Shown here: positions 13,641 to 24,852 of the stretch, in pieces | How the letters are laid out: each line of letters begins with the position of its first letter | How positions within the stretch are numbered: the stretch's first letter is position 1 | From: Cephalotrichum gorgonifer | Lineage: Eukaryota; Ascomycota; Sordariomycetes; Microascales; Microascaceae | Assembly: GCA_900312665.1 (NCBI GenBank) | Contig: ONZQ02000013.1 | Coordinates: 806,001-870,000, forward strand | Direction: 5' to 3' | DNA: 64,000 bases | The notes under the pieces: generated by a model | The model's input: the letters and a program-made list of their open reading frames with translations, nothing else | The model's database searches: none | Told to the model about the DNA's origin: nothing | Translations under genes and position numbers: made by a program

Positions 13641-14631
13641 ATCCCCCTTTCAGTCAAGTCCTCCGGCGTTGTCTTCACCGCGTCTCTAATCTCGCATACG
13701 CCCTCACGAATCACGACCCAGCTCTCTGAAGCAACAAGCTGTATCCTCTAACACGTGTACACTATAATCTCTCTCTCTTTTCTCTCTTGTTCCAAGACCC
13801 TCAAACTGAGCGCCCACATCAAGTCGCAACCGCCCTACCACTTGCCTAAGAGCTTCTCGCCGGAACAAAGACTCACTACCCACGACACAAAGAAACCTCG
13901 GTCCCATCAAGCCAAAGTCCCCGCCCCTGCGACGCCCCCTACGACATCGTTCTGTCTCTGCTTCGCGCACGAGCTACCCGCCCTACGAAACCTCATGCGA
14001 CGCCCTTAATAACATAAAGTCAACCCACCCTCCTCACTCGTCCCCAGCTGGACTGCCCTTCAGTCGTCCAAGCTAGCCACCGCAACGTTGTTCTCCTACA
14101 CGACATACTAGCTAAATTTGCGGATCTCGACATATCCGGCAGCTCCCCGAGGTGTACTTGCATCGCCCCCAACCACATCGCGCCCCAATCTCCATCCCGG
14201 AGCCCGACCGCCTCCTGCAGGCGAACCTCCGCTCCCGCCATCTAATACGTCGCACCATCGGCGGAGCCATAATTGTGAGTCACCATTTCTGTGCTATGTG
14301 CTCCAGTGCGATGCGCTGGCGCCCTCATCCGGACCCTTTACTATTACTCCCCCGCCATTCCTTGGTCTTCACGACGACGGCACCGGCATAGGCGGTGTTG
14401 GGACATGGGGACTCGTTGATGCCTTCTTGCTGCCCAGCGACAGACATGCTCCTATCACTGGTTCCTGCTACCTGTCTCGCGTGCTCGATCCTTAAGTCGA
14501 TCACGATGATGGACACACCCGCTCCTATAAATACCGACCACCACTGCTACTTCCGATTGACTTTGGCGCACCATGGCTAATTTTGGCATTCTTTGGATTT
14601 ACAGGCACACAACACAAATAACCTCGTCACA

Positions 14632-14730
14632 ATGGCCGTCAGCGATACCTCAAATATGACAAACATGGGGAGGGGTGCGTACGACACTACCGGAATCCCC
14701 AAGCCCCCTCCCAAGCCGAAGCCACGATAA
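14632..14730 (+). CDS. Possible 32-aa small protein with Pro/Lys-rich end
   Basis: A short frame begins with ATG in a good context (TCACAATGGCC) and encodes 32 aa, with MGRGAYDTTGIPKP in the middle and a PPPKPKPR end before TAA. Just upstream is a convincing intron end, GCTAAT branch and TTTACAG acceptor (to 14604). A possible donor is GTGAGT at 14275, which would make a 5' UTR intron of about 330 nt. The leader begins in a CT-rich tract (13288-13640). The sequence after the stop, to about 15600, is T-rich and looks like a 3' UTR. I do not recognise a family. It could instead be an untranslated RNA or one exon of a gene whose other exons I cannot see. Confidence 0.33.
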   Translation: MAVSDTSNMTNMGRGAYDTTGIPKPPPKPKPR

Positions 14731-16984
14731 GTGTGGGCATACGACTTCGAATGCCGCCCTCACATCGCGTCACAAAAACCCGCTTGCTGCACGAGCCCTT
14801 CCACCAAAGCCAAACCCGACCAACCTGTCGAATACGCTTATCCGCCACTCCTGCGGAAGCTTCACCCGTGAAGCCCTTCTAATACAACAACACACACTCC
14901 CCTTTTGGCTTGGGCTCGTCGGCAAACTGTACCACCCCGTTTTTTCTACTGTCGCCCTGTACAACTAGACTTTTCCAGCTCGCCGGTTTCGACTTCAGCC
15001 GGCCTTCCGTTTTGCCCGATATCACGATTTTAATTTCGGTTCCCCGTCGAACCTTTCCCGATCTTATTTTTTTTTATACACGTGCCGGCTCAGGCCATCC
15101 GCTTCCCAGTAGCGGGGGAGACGGAGACACACAGCTGAAAGAGGAGGATGCCTTTTTTTTCATGGGGTTTATTTCTTGGGACAATTTTGAGAAGGAACGC
15201 CACTTTTGGGTTTCGGCGTTTTACAATAGACGGTGATTGGGCTGCTTGGATAGTTTTTCTATTTCTTGTTTCTCTTCTGTCTTACCCTGTCGAAGATGGT
15301 TCTGTGGCGAACGGCCCGCATATGGGGGGAGACAGGATCACAATCTTCTCCTGGTCACGAACCCTCAGCCACCCGCGAAATGGGATGGCAGATCTTTTGA
15401 TCCTCGGTGCTTTTTTTTTGGGTTTTACTTTCATTTGTTCATGGGAAGGGAAGGACGGTTCTTCAAAGATGGGCAACCTGGGATTCTGCTGGGAAAGAGA
15501 AAAGATGCGCTGGCATATAACATAGACTTTTGATACCTTTTTTGAGTAGCAGTTTTTACACATGGAATTCATATATTCTCCTTGACATTGTTTCGACTGC
15601 TATCTCCCCTCCGGCTCGTGCAGTGCGTCATCTTCAGGATTGTGGGAGGGGGGGGGCTGACGGCGTTGCGGTGGAGCGAATATGCGGTGCCCTACTTTCG
15701 ACATGAGTTGATTGAGTGGCGTTTGCGATTCGCTGCAGCATGTCACACCTTGCTTTTGACATGCGGTTCAGTCTCGCACTGACCATTGATGGCGCTTGCG
15801 GAAGACGTTTCCGGGCCCGGAGTCGGATGCGAAAGGACCGTATTTCAACCATGCTTCTTCCTCCTCCGGGACGGATCCGGGGGTGGGGAAAGTACGGCCG
15901 TGATGTCTTCCTCCTAAACTAGATCGGTTGAATCGGGGATCGCGATCGAGGTTTCTGGTGTCTCATTTAATTGCTTATCCACTCTTTTTGATGGTTTTCC
16001 TTTTTTTTTTTTTCCTTCTTTCCTTTTTCCCTTGTCCCTGGGACTTGGTCGCTGGTGCGTACATGTACGCCCCGGACAATATGGGAGCGGGGGAGGGGCA
16101 ATCGGTGTCCTGATATACTGCAAGTGATTCACCTTCAGCTGGACGTGCTAGCCGTTGGACCCGCCGCCCGGGGACCGGATCTAATTGTACCTGTACGGCT
16201 GCTGGTTTACAAGTGCGTGTCTGGAGGTTAGATATCCGAGATGCCACCGAATGCCGAGTAATCGGAATGCTCGCAGAGCACTATCCGTGTACTGAATATG
16301 AATATCATCGTCAATAGTTTACTTCTTCTTACCGTGCCTTTGGAGCAGCAATACTTGCCACCCGGTCGGTGATGCCAGCTCTACTAGAACAGGTAGGCGA
16401 TAATACATGAACAAAGAAGGGCGCGGTTAATACCGGCAGCAGTGGTATTCCCAGGGCGAAGGTTCAGAGCTATTAGCTAGCGCGCTCTTAGCTTCTAGCT
16501 TGAGCTTCAAGCTTGACAACAACCCTGATGGTGCCTTCTGCGGAGCCTACAGACTACGTCAATGGTGGTAAGCTCCTCCTGCCAGGCACAAGGACGACAA
16601 CCACCAGGGACTAGGGCACGGCACTTGCGAACCACACTTCCTCTCAATACGAGATATTCATTCATTTCCCACACCAAGTAGCTGGAAATGGGAACAAAGA
16701 GGCCAACGTTGTTACCAAACCGCCCAGAACAACATCCCCCTCAAAAGTACAAGTACAGCAGACTTGCCAGGGTTAACTTGACAAAAAAGCATTCCAACCA
16801 CATTGCCCAAAGAAAAAGTAATTTTCATAGTTCCTGTACGAGGACGGATTGCTAGCGGCAACTTGCTTCTTTTCCTCCTTGTTTGTAACCAACCCATACT
16901 ATGTAGTATTTAGCGTCTCGCTTTGTTGGGATCACAAAAGAAAAGCAAGCAAACTTTTGTGACCTAGGGCGGGAGGGAGCAATT
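14731..16984. other. Probable 3' flank and intergenic sequence up to gap
   Basis: T-rich sequence at about 15060-15550 may be the untranslated tail of the candidate gene at 14632. Poly-T tracts are at about 15067 and 16003. Beyond about 15600 I see no gene. The stretch ends at the N gap. Confidence 0.35.
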
Positions 16985-17386
16985 NNNNNNNNNNNNNNNN
17001 NNNNNNNNNNNNNNNNNNNNNNNNNNNNNNNNNNNNNNNNNNNNNNNNNNNNNNNNNNNNNNNNNNNNNNNNNNNNNNNNNNNNNNNNNNNNNNNNNNNN
17101 NNNNNNNNNNNNNNNNNNNNNNNNNNNNNNNNNNNNNNNNNNNNNNNNNNNNNNNNNNNNNNNNNNNNNNNNNNNNNNNNNNNNNNNNNNNNNNNNNNNN
17201 NNNNNNNNNNNNNNNNNNNNNNNNNNNNNNNNNNNNNNNNNNNNNNNNNNNNNNNNNNNNNNNNNNNNNNNNNNNNNNNNNNNNNNNNNNNNNNNNNNNN
17301 NNNNNNNNNNNNNNNNNNNNNNNNNNNNNNNNNNNNNNNNNNNNNNNNNNNNNNNNNNNNNNNNNNNNNNNNNNNNNNNNNNNNNN
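16985..17386. other. Assembly gap (402 N)
   Basis: A run of unknown bases. The right edge is G-rich (GGTGGGCGGGGGGGGG), which suggests that the missing part is a difficult low-complexity or GC-rich sequence. The real length is unknown. Confidence 0.99.
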
Positions 17387-20324
17387 GGTGGGCGGGGGGG
17401 GGTTTGACTGGCGTGCAGGGCCAAGTTTGCTTGGCCCATCTTATCCCTTTCCCCGGAGTAATATATGTCTGACAGCTTGAGTGGAGATGTCTTTGCTTGT
17501 TCTGTTTTACTGCTTTTACTTTTACGTTTACGTTTTCTTTTTCTTTTTTTCCCTCTTTTGCTGAGGCATACAGCCTCGGGCGAGGGTCAGGGTTATTTTC
17601 TTCCCTTTTCGTCAGTATTACGTCGCAGGGATTTGAATAAGGAAAAAAAGGAAGAAAAAATGACATGTCGATAAGAAAGGGCGTTTTTATTGCCGCCACA
17701 AGAACTAACAAACCCGCCGGGCCCAAGAGGAGTAAAGAGCTGAAGCCCTGACGAGCGTCGCAAACCCATTCCTTGTCATACATCGGGACCGAGGAACGAG
17801 CAAACGGAAACACGAACACAATCCTCCATAATACGAGGAGGTAGGCAACCGCAGACAAACACAAAAAATGGGCTAATGCAGGGAGGTAGCTGCACGGTGT
17901 TTCCGAGAACCAGTCCGCCGGGTCCCCGCCCTGATAGTGGTCAAGGCCCGCCCCATGCAGTCATTCCGGGAGCGGCCCCCGCGGTGGGCCGGGTGGGGTT
18001 CTCTAGCCTTTGAAAGGGGGCGAGCTAATATTAGTCAAGGCCTCAGGGATTTGGGGGGGGGAACTGGGGGAGAGGATGGGGGGCTCGGATAAGGACACTC
18101 CACTGAGCTGGCCGGCCCCCACACACACACGATTGAGGACCAGGGGGAGGGTGACGAGAAGCAGGCCTGAGTGAGGGCTGAAGGGATAAGCAAGTTTCTC
18201 TCGAAGGGACGAGGAGTGAAGACGACAGATGTTTGCACCTTGGAACAGTCGCGGGTTTCGGTCTTCTCGCTATTCCTTTCGTTTTGGGTTGTTTCGTCTC
18301 GTCTGTACAAGTCACTGTTTGGCCTTTGCACAAACTAGAATGTTCTTGTTCTCTTGTTTCGACTCAGTTCGATTCAAAGAGTCGTTCTGAAAACCTGTAT
18401 ATACATATAGCTATCACTACAATGACAGAGTACTTATACGGTACGGCATGGGGTACGTCTCGGTGAATTTATTCACGCGCAGGAAGGGTCTCACTCGTAC
18501 CCGTACCAGTAATACGGAGTATAGACAATCTTCCCCCCCCACTATCGACATGCCCCCCTTCCCATTGCGCTATCTGCGGATTTCAGATACCAGAGTGTGG
18601 CGCAAGTGAAAATGCGTGTCCTAAATTGTGAGTGGAAGGGGCAAATATCAATCCCGCAGAGGAGCGAGCTGAAGGCCGCATAGAGCCTGCGTGAAAACGT
18701 TTGACGCCTCCCGTCACCCTCCCATCACCCTCCTGTCGGATGGCAGCCCCATTATACTTTACATACATACTACAAGCAGAGTGCCCCGGCCGGGATCAAA
18801 TAGTCGAGTGGCGCTGGGCGTGTGGGAGACTCGACAAGAAACCGACCGGGGGCACCTCAACTTATAATACAAGCATATGTAAACAGGGATGAGCGCAAAA
18901 ACGGCGATGGAAGAAGCAACGAGGCAGTCGCAACACAGTCGGGCCGGGCGTGGCTAATTAGCTGGGCGTCCCGTCGGGAAGGGGGGGGGGGGGTCGGTGC
19001 GCGAAAATAAAAAAAGATAATGGAAAAAGGAAAGAAATAAGAGGGCTCGAGCTGAGACAAGCGCGAACTTGCAGAGTGGTCTCGCCGTTTACGGCTTACC
19101 TACTTTGTAATACATGGATCTCATGCATACCTGTACTTGTATGGATTAGATGGCTTGGGTGCTCGTAGGTTGGCATTTTATCAGACGGAGGAAGGAGGGG
19201 CGGGTGCGCTCTACTTGCACCTTCCTTTTTCCTCTCGTCCTCATTTCTCTTTTCAACCTTTTGACCTCTTTTGGGGGGGGATTTTTTATTTTGAAACGGA
19301 TGGTTATTTACCGATGACAGGAGTGATCTTACCTTGCTTTAACACCCACCTCTATAATTAGCATAAACACCGAATCGATGACGAATCCGAGGAGGTCAAA
19401 AGGGACCAAGATATTCAAATCCCGCAGACGCAGGGGGTTCTTCATCACGCCGTCTTCTTTGCCACCGGTACTTGTTTCTCATACGGGATGATCCCAAGGA
19501 TGGAATGCTGTCAGCACGGGGGGATACTACTAAGATATGAAGCACACAGGGTGGGATGAGAAATGCCTCAGCCCAACGCCATCCCGCCCCGGGAGCCATT
19601 CCCCTCCCTCCCCTCTCCCAACCCAGCCCAGCCCAGCCCAGCCAAGCCAAGCCCACCTCAGCCAAGCTCCTCGGTGACGGTGTTGGATTGGGATTTCCTC
19701 ATTGCGCTCATTGCTTTCTCACAAACCCCCCACCGACTCCCCCCGGTCAATCTCCACCCCTTATATCTCCTCACCGAGAGCCGGTTTACCACGCACGGAG
19801 TACAACCAGGGCAAGGGGTGTGAGAACGACGAGATACCTCCTCTGTTGACAAGTGTACTTACCATCTCTTGAAGGCCATCGTCTCCAGTTACAACCGCAT
19901 CCCTGCATCATCCCTCAAGCCACATCAGCCCTCGCCCTACCCTCCCCGCCCTATCATGCACCCTGCGGGATAGCGCATTGGTGAGATGTGTCTCAACGAC
20001 AATATCTCCGACGACGGTGAGATCAGGCGGGACTCGAACCACCGGCTGGGATAGACTCACGGGCTAAGTGTGGCTAGATACGAGAAGTTAAATGTAAGGG
20101 GCTGAGACAGGTGTTCATCCGCACTCCTCGGTGTGAATGGCATCATGGCCCATGGCCATCGCGGGATGAAACTGGTGCTGGGGCCTGTCTCCATTCCGGC
20201 CCTCTTCCTGGCCGGCGGCTGTGCAGATTACCACACTTACACGACATCGTAATGCTTTGCAACGTACATCTTCCCGTGATATATTTTGGGGGTGCTATTT
20301 ACTTGTAGATGACTCCAAGTAAGC
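17387..20324. other. Intergenic, no gene seen
   Basis: This holds several homopolymer G tracts (about 18051-18060 and 18979-18992) and a short CA run at 18120-18130. There is a CCCAG array at 19622-19655 and a T-rich stretch at 17507-17550. No coding region can be supported. A B-box-like sequence near 20033-20042 (minus strand) does not fold into a tRNA. Confidence 0.5.
19622..19655. repeat. CCCAG short tandem repeat
   Basis: Four perfect CCCAG units are followed by degenerate GCCAA units. It is a simple sequence repeat in intergenic DNA. Confidence 0.8.
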
Positions 20325-21459
20325 CTAGGCTCCTATTTCAGGGTATATATCCCTATTAATACCCAACAATGTCAGCAGGCGAATGCGGGACCAAGGCAGA
20401 ACAGATATTGCCACAGGGGGAACTACTTACGTTCGTCGTGCGAGCGGCATCTCCCGCCTCACCCTCTCCACGACTCCCAAGTCTATATCGACGAACCCAA
20501 CAGCCCACTCCGAGCCTTCGTCACCCACACCCCCGAGACGAAGTACCACCCTCCCCCAGGGGTCCACGACCATGCTATTCCCGTAACTCACCCTTTTCTC
20601 GTTGTGCCAGCCAACCTGAGCAGCGGCAACCACCCAGCTCTGCGTCTCGATGGCCCTAGCCCGGAGCAGCACCTCCCAGTGCGCCTCCCCCGTCGGGACC
20701 GTGAAGGCGGACGGATACGTCAGGATCTCGGCGCCCGCCGGGGTGCCGCCGGAGCCGGAGACTGTGCCGGGGGGTTGCGCGAGGGCCAGCGCGGGCTCGG
20801 CGAAGCGGAGGTCGAAGCAGACGAGGCTTCCCACACGGCCGACGGGCGTGTCGAACGGTGGCGTCAGCCCCTGGCCGGGCCTTACCACCGCGCTCTCCTT
20901 CAGGGCGCCGTAGTCAAAGAGGTGGAGCTTGTCATAGGTGGCTTTCTTGCTGATGGTGCCATCCGCGCGGATCCAAAGTGACCGGTTGAAAAGTCGGGTC
21001 CGGACGGCGTCTTCCTGTCCCGGGAGGTCTGGTGTTGCGGCAGATTCCTTAACGAGGACATGGATACCGACGTTGACGTCGATCTGGGCCTCCCGTGCCG
21101 CTTCCTGGAGACCCTTGGTGAAGAGTGAGTCCTCTTGCGTCTGGGCTAGGGCGAGGGACTCTTGCGGGGAGGAAGCGATGTAATCCGCTGCTTCAGGCAG
21201 GAATATCACCTATGGAGGAAAGGGTAAGTATCGCTCGTATTCACCCTTGGTATGCGTGGTAGTAGACTGAGTGGATTCCACGCCTCACCTTTGCGCCCCC
21301 CTCCGCCGCTTGTCGGACGAGTTTCCTGCATTGCGCAAGATTGTCCGTTACGTCCGCCGTGGACCTGATCTGCCCCACAGCCTAAACCAGGTCATTCTGT
21401 TCAGCGTACCATCGCCCCCTAAGCGTGTGCTAGCGATTCAAACCTACCGCGATCGCCAT
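20325..21459 (-). CDS. NIT2: Nitrilase-superfamily amidase (deaminated glutathione amidase type, NIT2)
   Basis: Four exons on the minus strand: 21459-21448, 21381-21289, 21209-20431 and 20352-20325, giving 303 aa, close to yeast Nit2. The first coding exon is only 12 nt (MAIA) and the last is 28 nt. Introns are 66, 79 and 78 nt. The joins restore AVGQIRSTADV at the start and RRTDIYPEI at the end, as in the family. The catalytic triad is visible: Glu41 in FLPEAADY, Lys129 in YDKLHLFD and Cys166 in SLVCFDLRF. The fungal/animal enzyme hydrolyses deaminated glutathione, a metabolite-repair reaction in cytosol and mitochondria; this substrate is inferred from family. A short Gly/Ala-rich insertion follows the Cys motif. 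KSH1 lies upstream in the same orientation. Confidence 0.93.
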
Positions 21460-22026
21460 ATCGAATCCGTGCTGCGTAGATGTAGGGGCCAAGGCGGGAT
21501 TACAAATCCCGGCGGCTGGTATAGACGTACAGAGCCGGCGCTTTCTCGATTCGCCGGCGAAGCTTATCGGCGATGTAGGCAAGGATTGCCGCGGGACCCT
21601 TGATCGAACCGCGTTGAAGAGACGATACCTCGACAACATCGGGTTTTGGCAATATGGCTTGATTCTAAGAGGAGCTCTCTCGTACAAAGGAACGGGGTCG
21701 AGTGATAACGTAACCAACCCATTCTGGCGGGGTAACAAAACCACGGCAGCCCGGATCCTTGATCCCCCCTGAAGTGGATGTCTGTCAAATATAAAATAGC
21801 ATCGAGTGAGGTTCCACCTTGGCATAATATGGTATATTTTTCGGCGTCATACATTATACAAGGTTCTCCTTCCCATCCACCCAAACTCCCAGAACTCCAC
21901 GAAATTAAAGGTGCCCGCGATTAGGCCGACATCCAACCCAAATACCAAAAGGCTACTGCAACTGTGCCAGGAAACAGATCGGACGCCGGGGCATCAACAC
22001 CCCGACTCTCTATTTCTTCGTACCGC

Positions 22027-22454
22027 TCAAGCGAGAAGATGGGAAGCCTGGAGGTGTTAGTTATGGTGGGATAATGGGGTGGGAAGGAGTAGGGTGAGTG
22101 GGGGAGGATATCCGTACGGCCATGATAACACAACATATACTTATGTACGGACTTAGCCGCTCTCCCACTCTTGCAAATTTCCAGAAGATTCCGGCGAAGC
22201 TTTTGGCGTGTCAGTTTCCGAAGACTACTCTACCCAGCCGGAGGATAGGGAGATCGGGGATGGAATAGAGGCAAGCATACCCGTCTTTATTCCGGTCCAT
22301 TATCGCGGGGAACATCGAGTGGGCGTAGGTACTCGTGCAAACGAGGAGGAGGATGACAAGGAGGAGGGACTGGAAGTTGAAGATGGCGGTCTGGGACGGA
22401 CGTGTTAGCATCTGGTGGGCGGCTCTGCTCGGGGATGGAACTTCGGCGTACCAT
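22027..22454 (-). CDS. KSH1: Kish family small membrane protein of the secretory pathway
   Basis: Four coding exons on the minus strand: 22454-22452, 22390-22281, 22199-22118 and 22047-22027. They join to 71 aa, the standard kish length. The start ATG is the complete coding part of exon 1 and is followed at once by the donor GTACGC. Introns are 61, 81 and 70 nt, with branch sites such as CTAAC. The protein begins [19 protein letters not shown], a hydrophobic signal-like segment. It continues with MDRNKDG and then [16 protein letters not shown] before a second membrane segment. Yeast Ksh1 is an essential protein of the early secretory pathway (Golgi/ER). The last exon (ASHLLA) is less conserved, so its join is the least certain one. 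TAF13 and a tRNA lie upstream, reading the other way. Confidence 0.9.
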
Positions 22455-22924
22455 GGTGGAAGGTAGGTCTTGTTGAGGGCCGGGCTTCGGCGTTCGAAGA
22501 TGCACGAATAGAGTCGCGGATATCTAGAGAGTGGTGTGTATCTGCGGCGTTGTGGACTAAGGTTCGTGGCTCGATGGAGCTGCTTGAATATATCATCGGT
22601 GGCCTGGACAGGTGGATGTGAAGACGAAGGACAGCTTCGAGCTTATCAGCTAAACCACGTGTTTAGCCGAATATCTACCGATGTATGGGCAGTCGCTGTG
22701 GGTGCTAGTGAGAAACCACTGTACCAAGAAGAGCAACCGAAAGAACAAATTGCTCGTCTTCATCCTATACTTTGTATTTTCGGTATCTCACACTTCCCAG
22801 GCCACTGTAATTTCTCTATATTCCCGATCCTGTACTTCGCCAGCCTCTCCGAGGGCAGAAGTGGGGACGACTCACACGCTAAGTCAGTTCTTTCCGGATA
22901 GCGTCCGCAATTCACCATCAAATA

Positions 22925-23011
22925 GGGCGCATGGTTTAGTGGTATAATTCCTCTTTAGCATCTAAATGCTCAAGTTAGAGGCGGTCCCTGGTTCGATTCC
23001 TGGTGTGTCCA
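22925..23011 (+). tRNA. tRNA-Ala(AGC) with 15-nt intron
   Basis: The cloverleaf fits: acceptor stem GGGCGCA with TGTGTCC and discriminator A, anticodon stem CCTCT/AGAGG, loop TTAGCAT with anticodon AGC at 22957-22959. The acceptor stem has the G3:U70 wobble that specifies alanine. An intron of 15 nt (22961-22975) lies one base after the anticodon, the standard eukaryotic place. It contains ATGCT, which can pair with the anticodon region, as expected for splicing-endonuclease substrates. A box (TGGTTTAGTGG) and B box (GGTTCGATTCC) are good. A T5 Pol III terminator is at 23014-23018. Two stem mismatches, U13:U22 and U51:U63, are unusual. Confidence 0.9.
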
Positions 23012-23013
23012 AC

Positions 23014-23018
23014 TTTTT
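23014..23018 (+). terminator. Pol III terminator of tRNA-Ala
   Basis: Five T residues begin three bases after the discriminator base of the tRNA, the usual RNA polymerase III stop signal. Confidence 0.8.
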
Positions 23019-23160
23019 GTTAAGATTTTCCTTTTTATCGTAAATAATCCGGGATATAGTCCATCATTTAATCGACCTTGCACCAGCTTTGAGGCTCGCC
23101 TGGAAGGCACCACCTCCAAATGTGCTCTTTTTGGCGGTTTGGCAAGGTGATTGCAGTATG

Positions 23161-23168
23161 TCACGTGA
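23161..23168. promoter_or_regulatory. TCACGTGA palindrome upstream of TAF13
   Basis: A perfect 8-bp palindrome sits 187 nt before the TAF13 start codon. It is a bHLH-type (Cbf1-like) site by sequence. Function is inferred. Confidence 0.4.
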
Positions 23169-23354
23169 TGCATCCAACCAAATCTCTTGATTTCAACTCT
23201 AACCTCTACCACTTTGATGATGACGTGAGTCTCGCGGTGCATGCATATGTAGTTCGCCGACTACAGACCATTCCAGCTCGCGAGATTCCTCGCGAGATTC
23301 TCCTGCCTCCCACCTCTCCCTATTTCTATCACAACCGGAAATTAAACCGCCACA

Positions 23355-23942
23355 ATGGAGCCTCGAGCACGCGCGGGAAAAAATGTTGGAAAGTCCAACT
23401 TCTCCGTCTCAGAACGTAAGCTCCGTCGCTCCCCCCTTCTACCCACCCACCCCCAACCCTCGTAACAGCCTCCCACTAACCCCCCCGGGCCCTCAGTGAG
23501 CGTCCTCCTCTTTGCCCACGGCGACGTCTTCGCCCCCCTCCCCGAGACTGTCCGCGTCCTCGACGACATCCTATCGGACTTCATCCAGGGCGTGGCCTTC
23601 GAGGCCAACCGTGCCGCGCACCACGCGGGCCGCCAGAAGATCAAGGCGGAGGACTTCCAGTTCGCGTTCCGCAAGAACCCGACGTACCTGGGCAAGATAC
23701 AGGAGGTGCTGGAGAAGAAGGCCGACATCGAGAGCGCGAGGAAGATATTCAAGGACAACGAGGGGGAGTTCGCGAAGGATGTAGTCGATATGGTCGCCGA
23801 GGAAGACCAGTCGGTCAGGAGCAAGAGCGGTAGGGGGAGGGGAGGGGGCTCCACGAGCGGTAAGGGGAGGGTCGAGGAGGAGCTTTTGGGGGAGGAGGAT
23901 GATGATGCCGAGGCCGAGGCTGATATCCTGAGGAAGAGCTGA
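23355..23942 (+). CDS. TAF13: Transcription initiation factor TFIID subunit 13
   Basis: Two exons, 23355-23415 and 23497-23942, encode 168 aa. The 81-nt intron has donor GTAAGC, branch CTAAC and acceptor CTCAG, and joins to SVSELSVLLFAHGDV. The histone-fold domain occupies about residues 20-100, with LPETVRVLDDILSDFI and HAGRQKIKAEDFQFAFRK, which match TAF13. The factor pairs with TAF11 in TFIID at RNA polymerase II promoters in the nucleus. The C-terminal third is Gly/Arg/Ser-rich and then acidic, probably disordered. The start lies in a good context (CACAATGG). Neighbours: tRNA-Ala 340 bp upstream, and the Uds1-domain gene converges from downstream. Confidence 0.95.
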
Positions 23943-24852
23943 AGGCTGGGAAAGAGAGGACCCTCTCGAGACTGGGGGAGGTGTAACCTGCGCGCCTCTC
24001 CTGGTTCGAGGCTGACGGTCGCGCCCTCGGCCGAAGGACCCTTTTTATTTCCGTCTTGCATTTCCGCCAGGCTCTACTCGCAGTTTTGTCGGAGGCAGGT
24101 GCGACCGACATTACTTACATACACACACACACACATTTATGATACCCGAATAGCACAAATAGAGCAGCAGCTAATGGAGTCTGGGCCGTTGTATTCCACA
24201 TGAGACGCATGCGAGAAGATGGATACGGATCTGGAGATAGAGCGGCTGCTACGATACTGGACGGAAGACATAGCCTTGAATTGGTCAGGGCATTATCGTT
24301 GATCAAAATTGATTCATAGTCATCTATACCGTCATACAACATAATTTACACGATCCTCCCCGTACTGGTGATATATGACGCTCCCTTGCCTTCCCAGAAA
24401 TTATCAAAAGCGGCCAAAGCTCCCCAGCGCATCGTCGAGTGAGTGGGAAAGGAGAGCAGTAAAGGGAATGGTTCTCATCTATCTATACGTACAACCCACA
24501 GAAGTTAATCCAGGACGAAAACTTGCCGAGAAAGATGCAAAAGCGGTAAGGTTCGGGGGCGGCGAATGGAAGTAGAAAGAAAAAGTTGACATCTCCGGAC
24601 CCCAAGCAAAAAGAAGCAGAAAAAATCGCTATGCAAGAAACAACTCCCATCTAACGGGGACTAAGACCTGATTTGGGGCGGGTGCGCCACAGCAGAAGGG
24701 TACTCTATCGGTGTTCGCGTCGATTCATTCACATTTCGTAGCCGTCCATCTCTCCCTGCATTACATCCCCGAAAACTCGCACTCCAGCCTGACTCGAAGT
24801 GGCTGTCGGCGGGGTTGGGATCCTAACACCGGGCGCAGGATGTAGGTAGTCA
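23943..24852. other. Convergent 3' flanks of TAF13 and Uds1-domain gene
   Basis: Both neighbouring genes end into this 910-bp stretch. It holds a CA microsatellite at 24121-24135. I see no further gene. Confidence 0.6.
24121..24135. repeat. (AC)n microsatellite
   Basis: About seven perfect AC units in the intergenic space 3' of TAF13. Confidence 0.85.

Noticed and set aside
13288..14280. Possible larger protein gene with several exons across the CT-rich leader
   Set aside because: Frames here are interrupted and C-rich, with no family motif; only the 3' small frame has support.
19980..20060. tRNA-like sequence on the minus strand with a B-box-like GGTTCGAGTCC
   Set aside because: The T stem has two mismatches, the expected acceptor partner is absent and no anticodon arm can be built.
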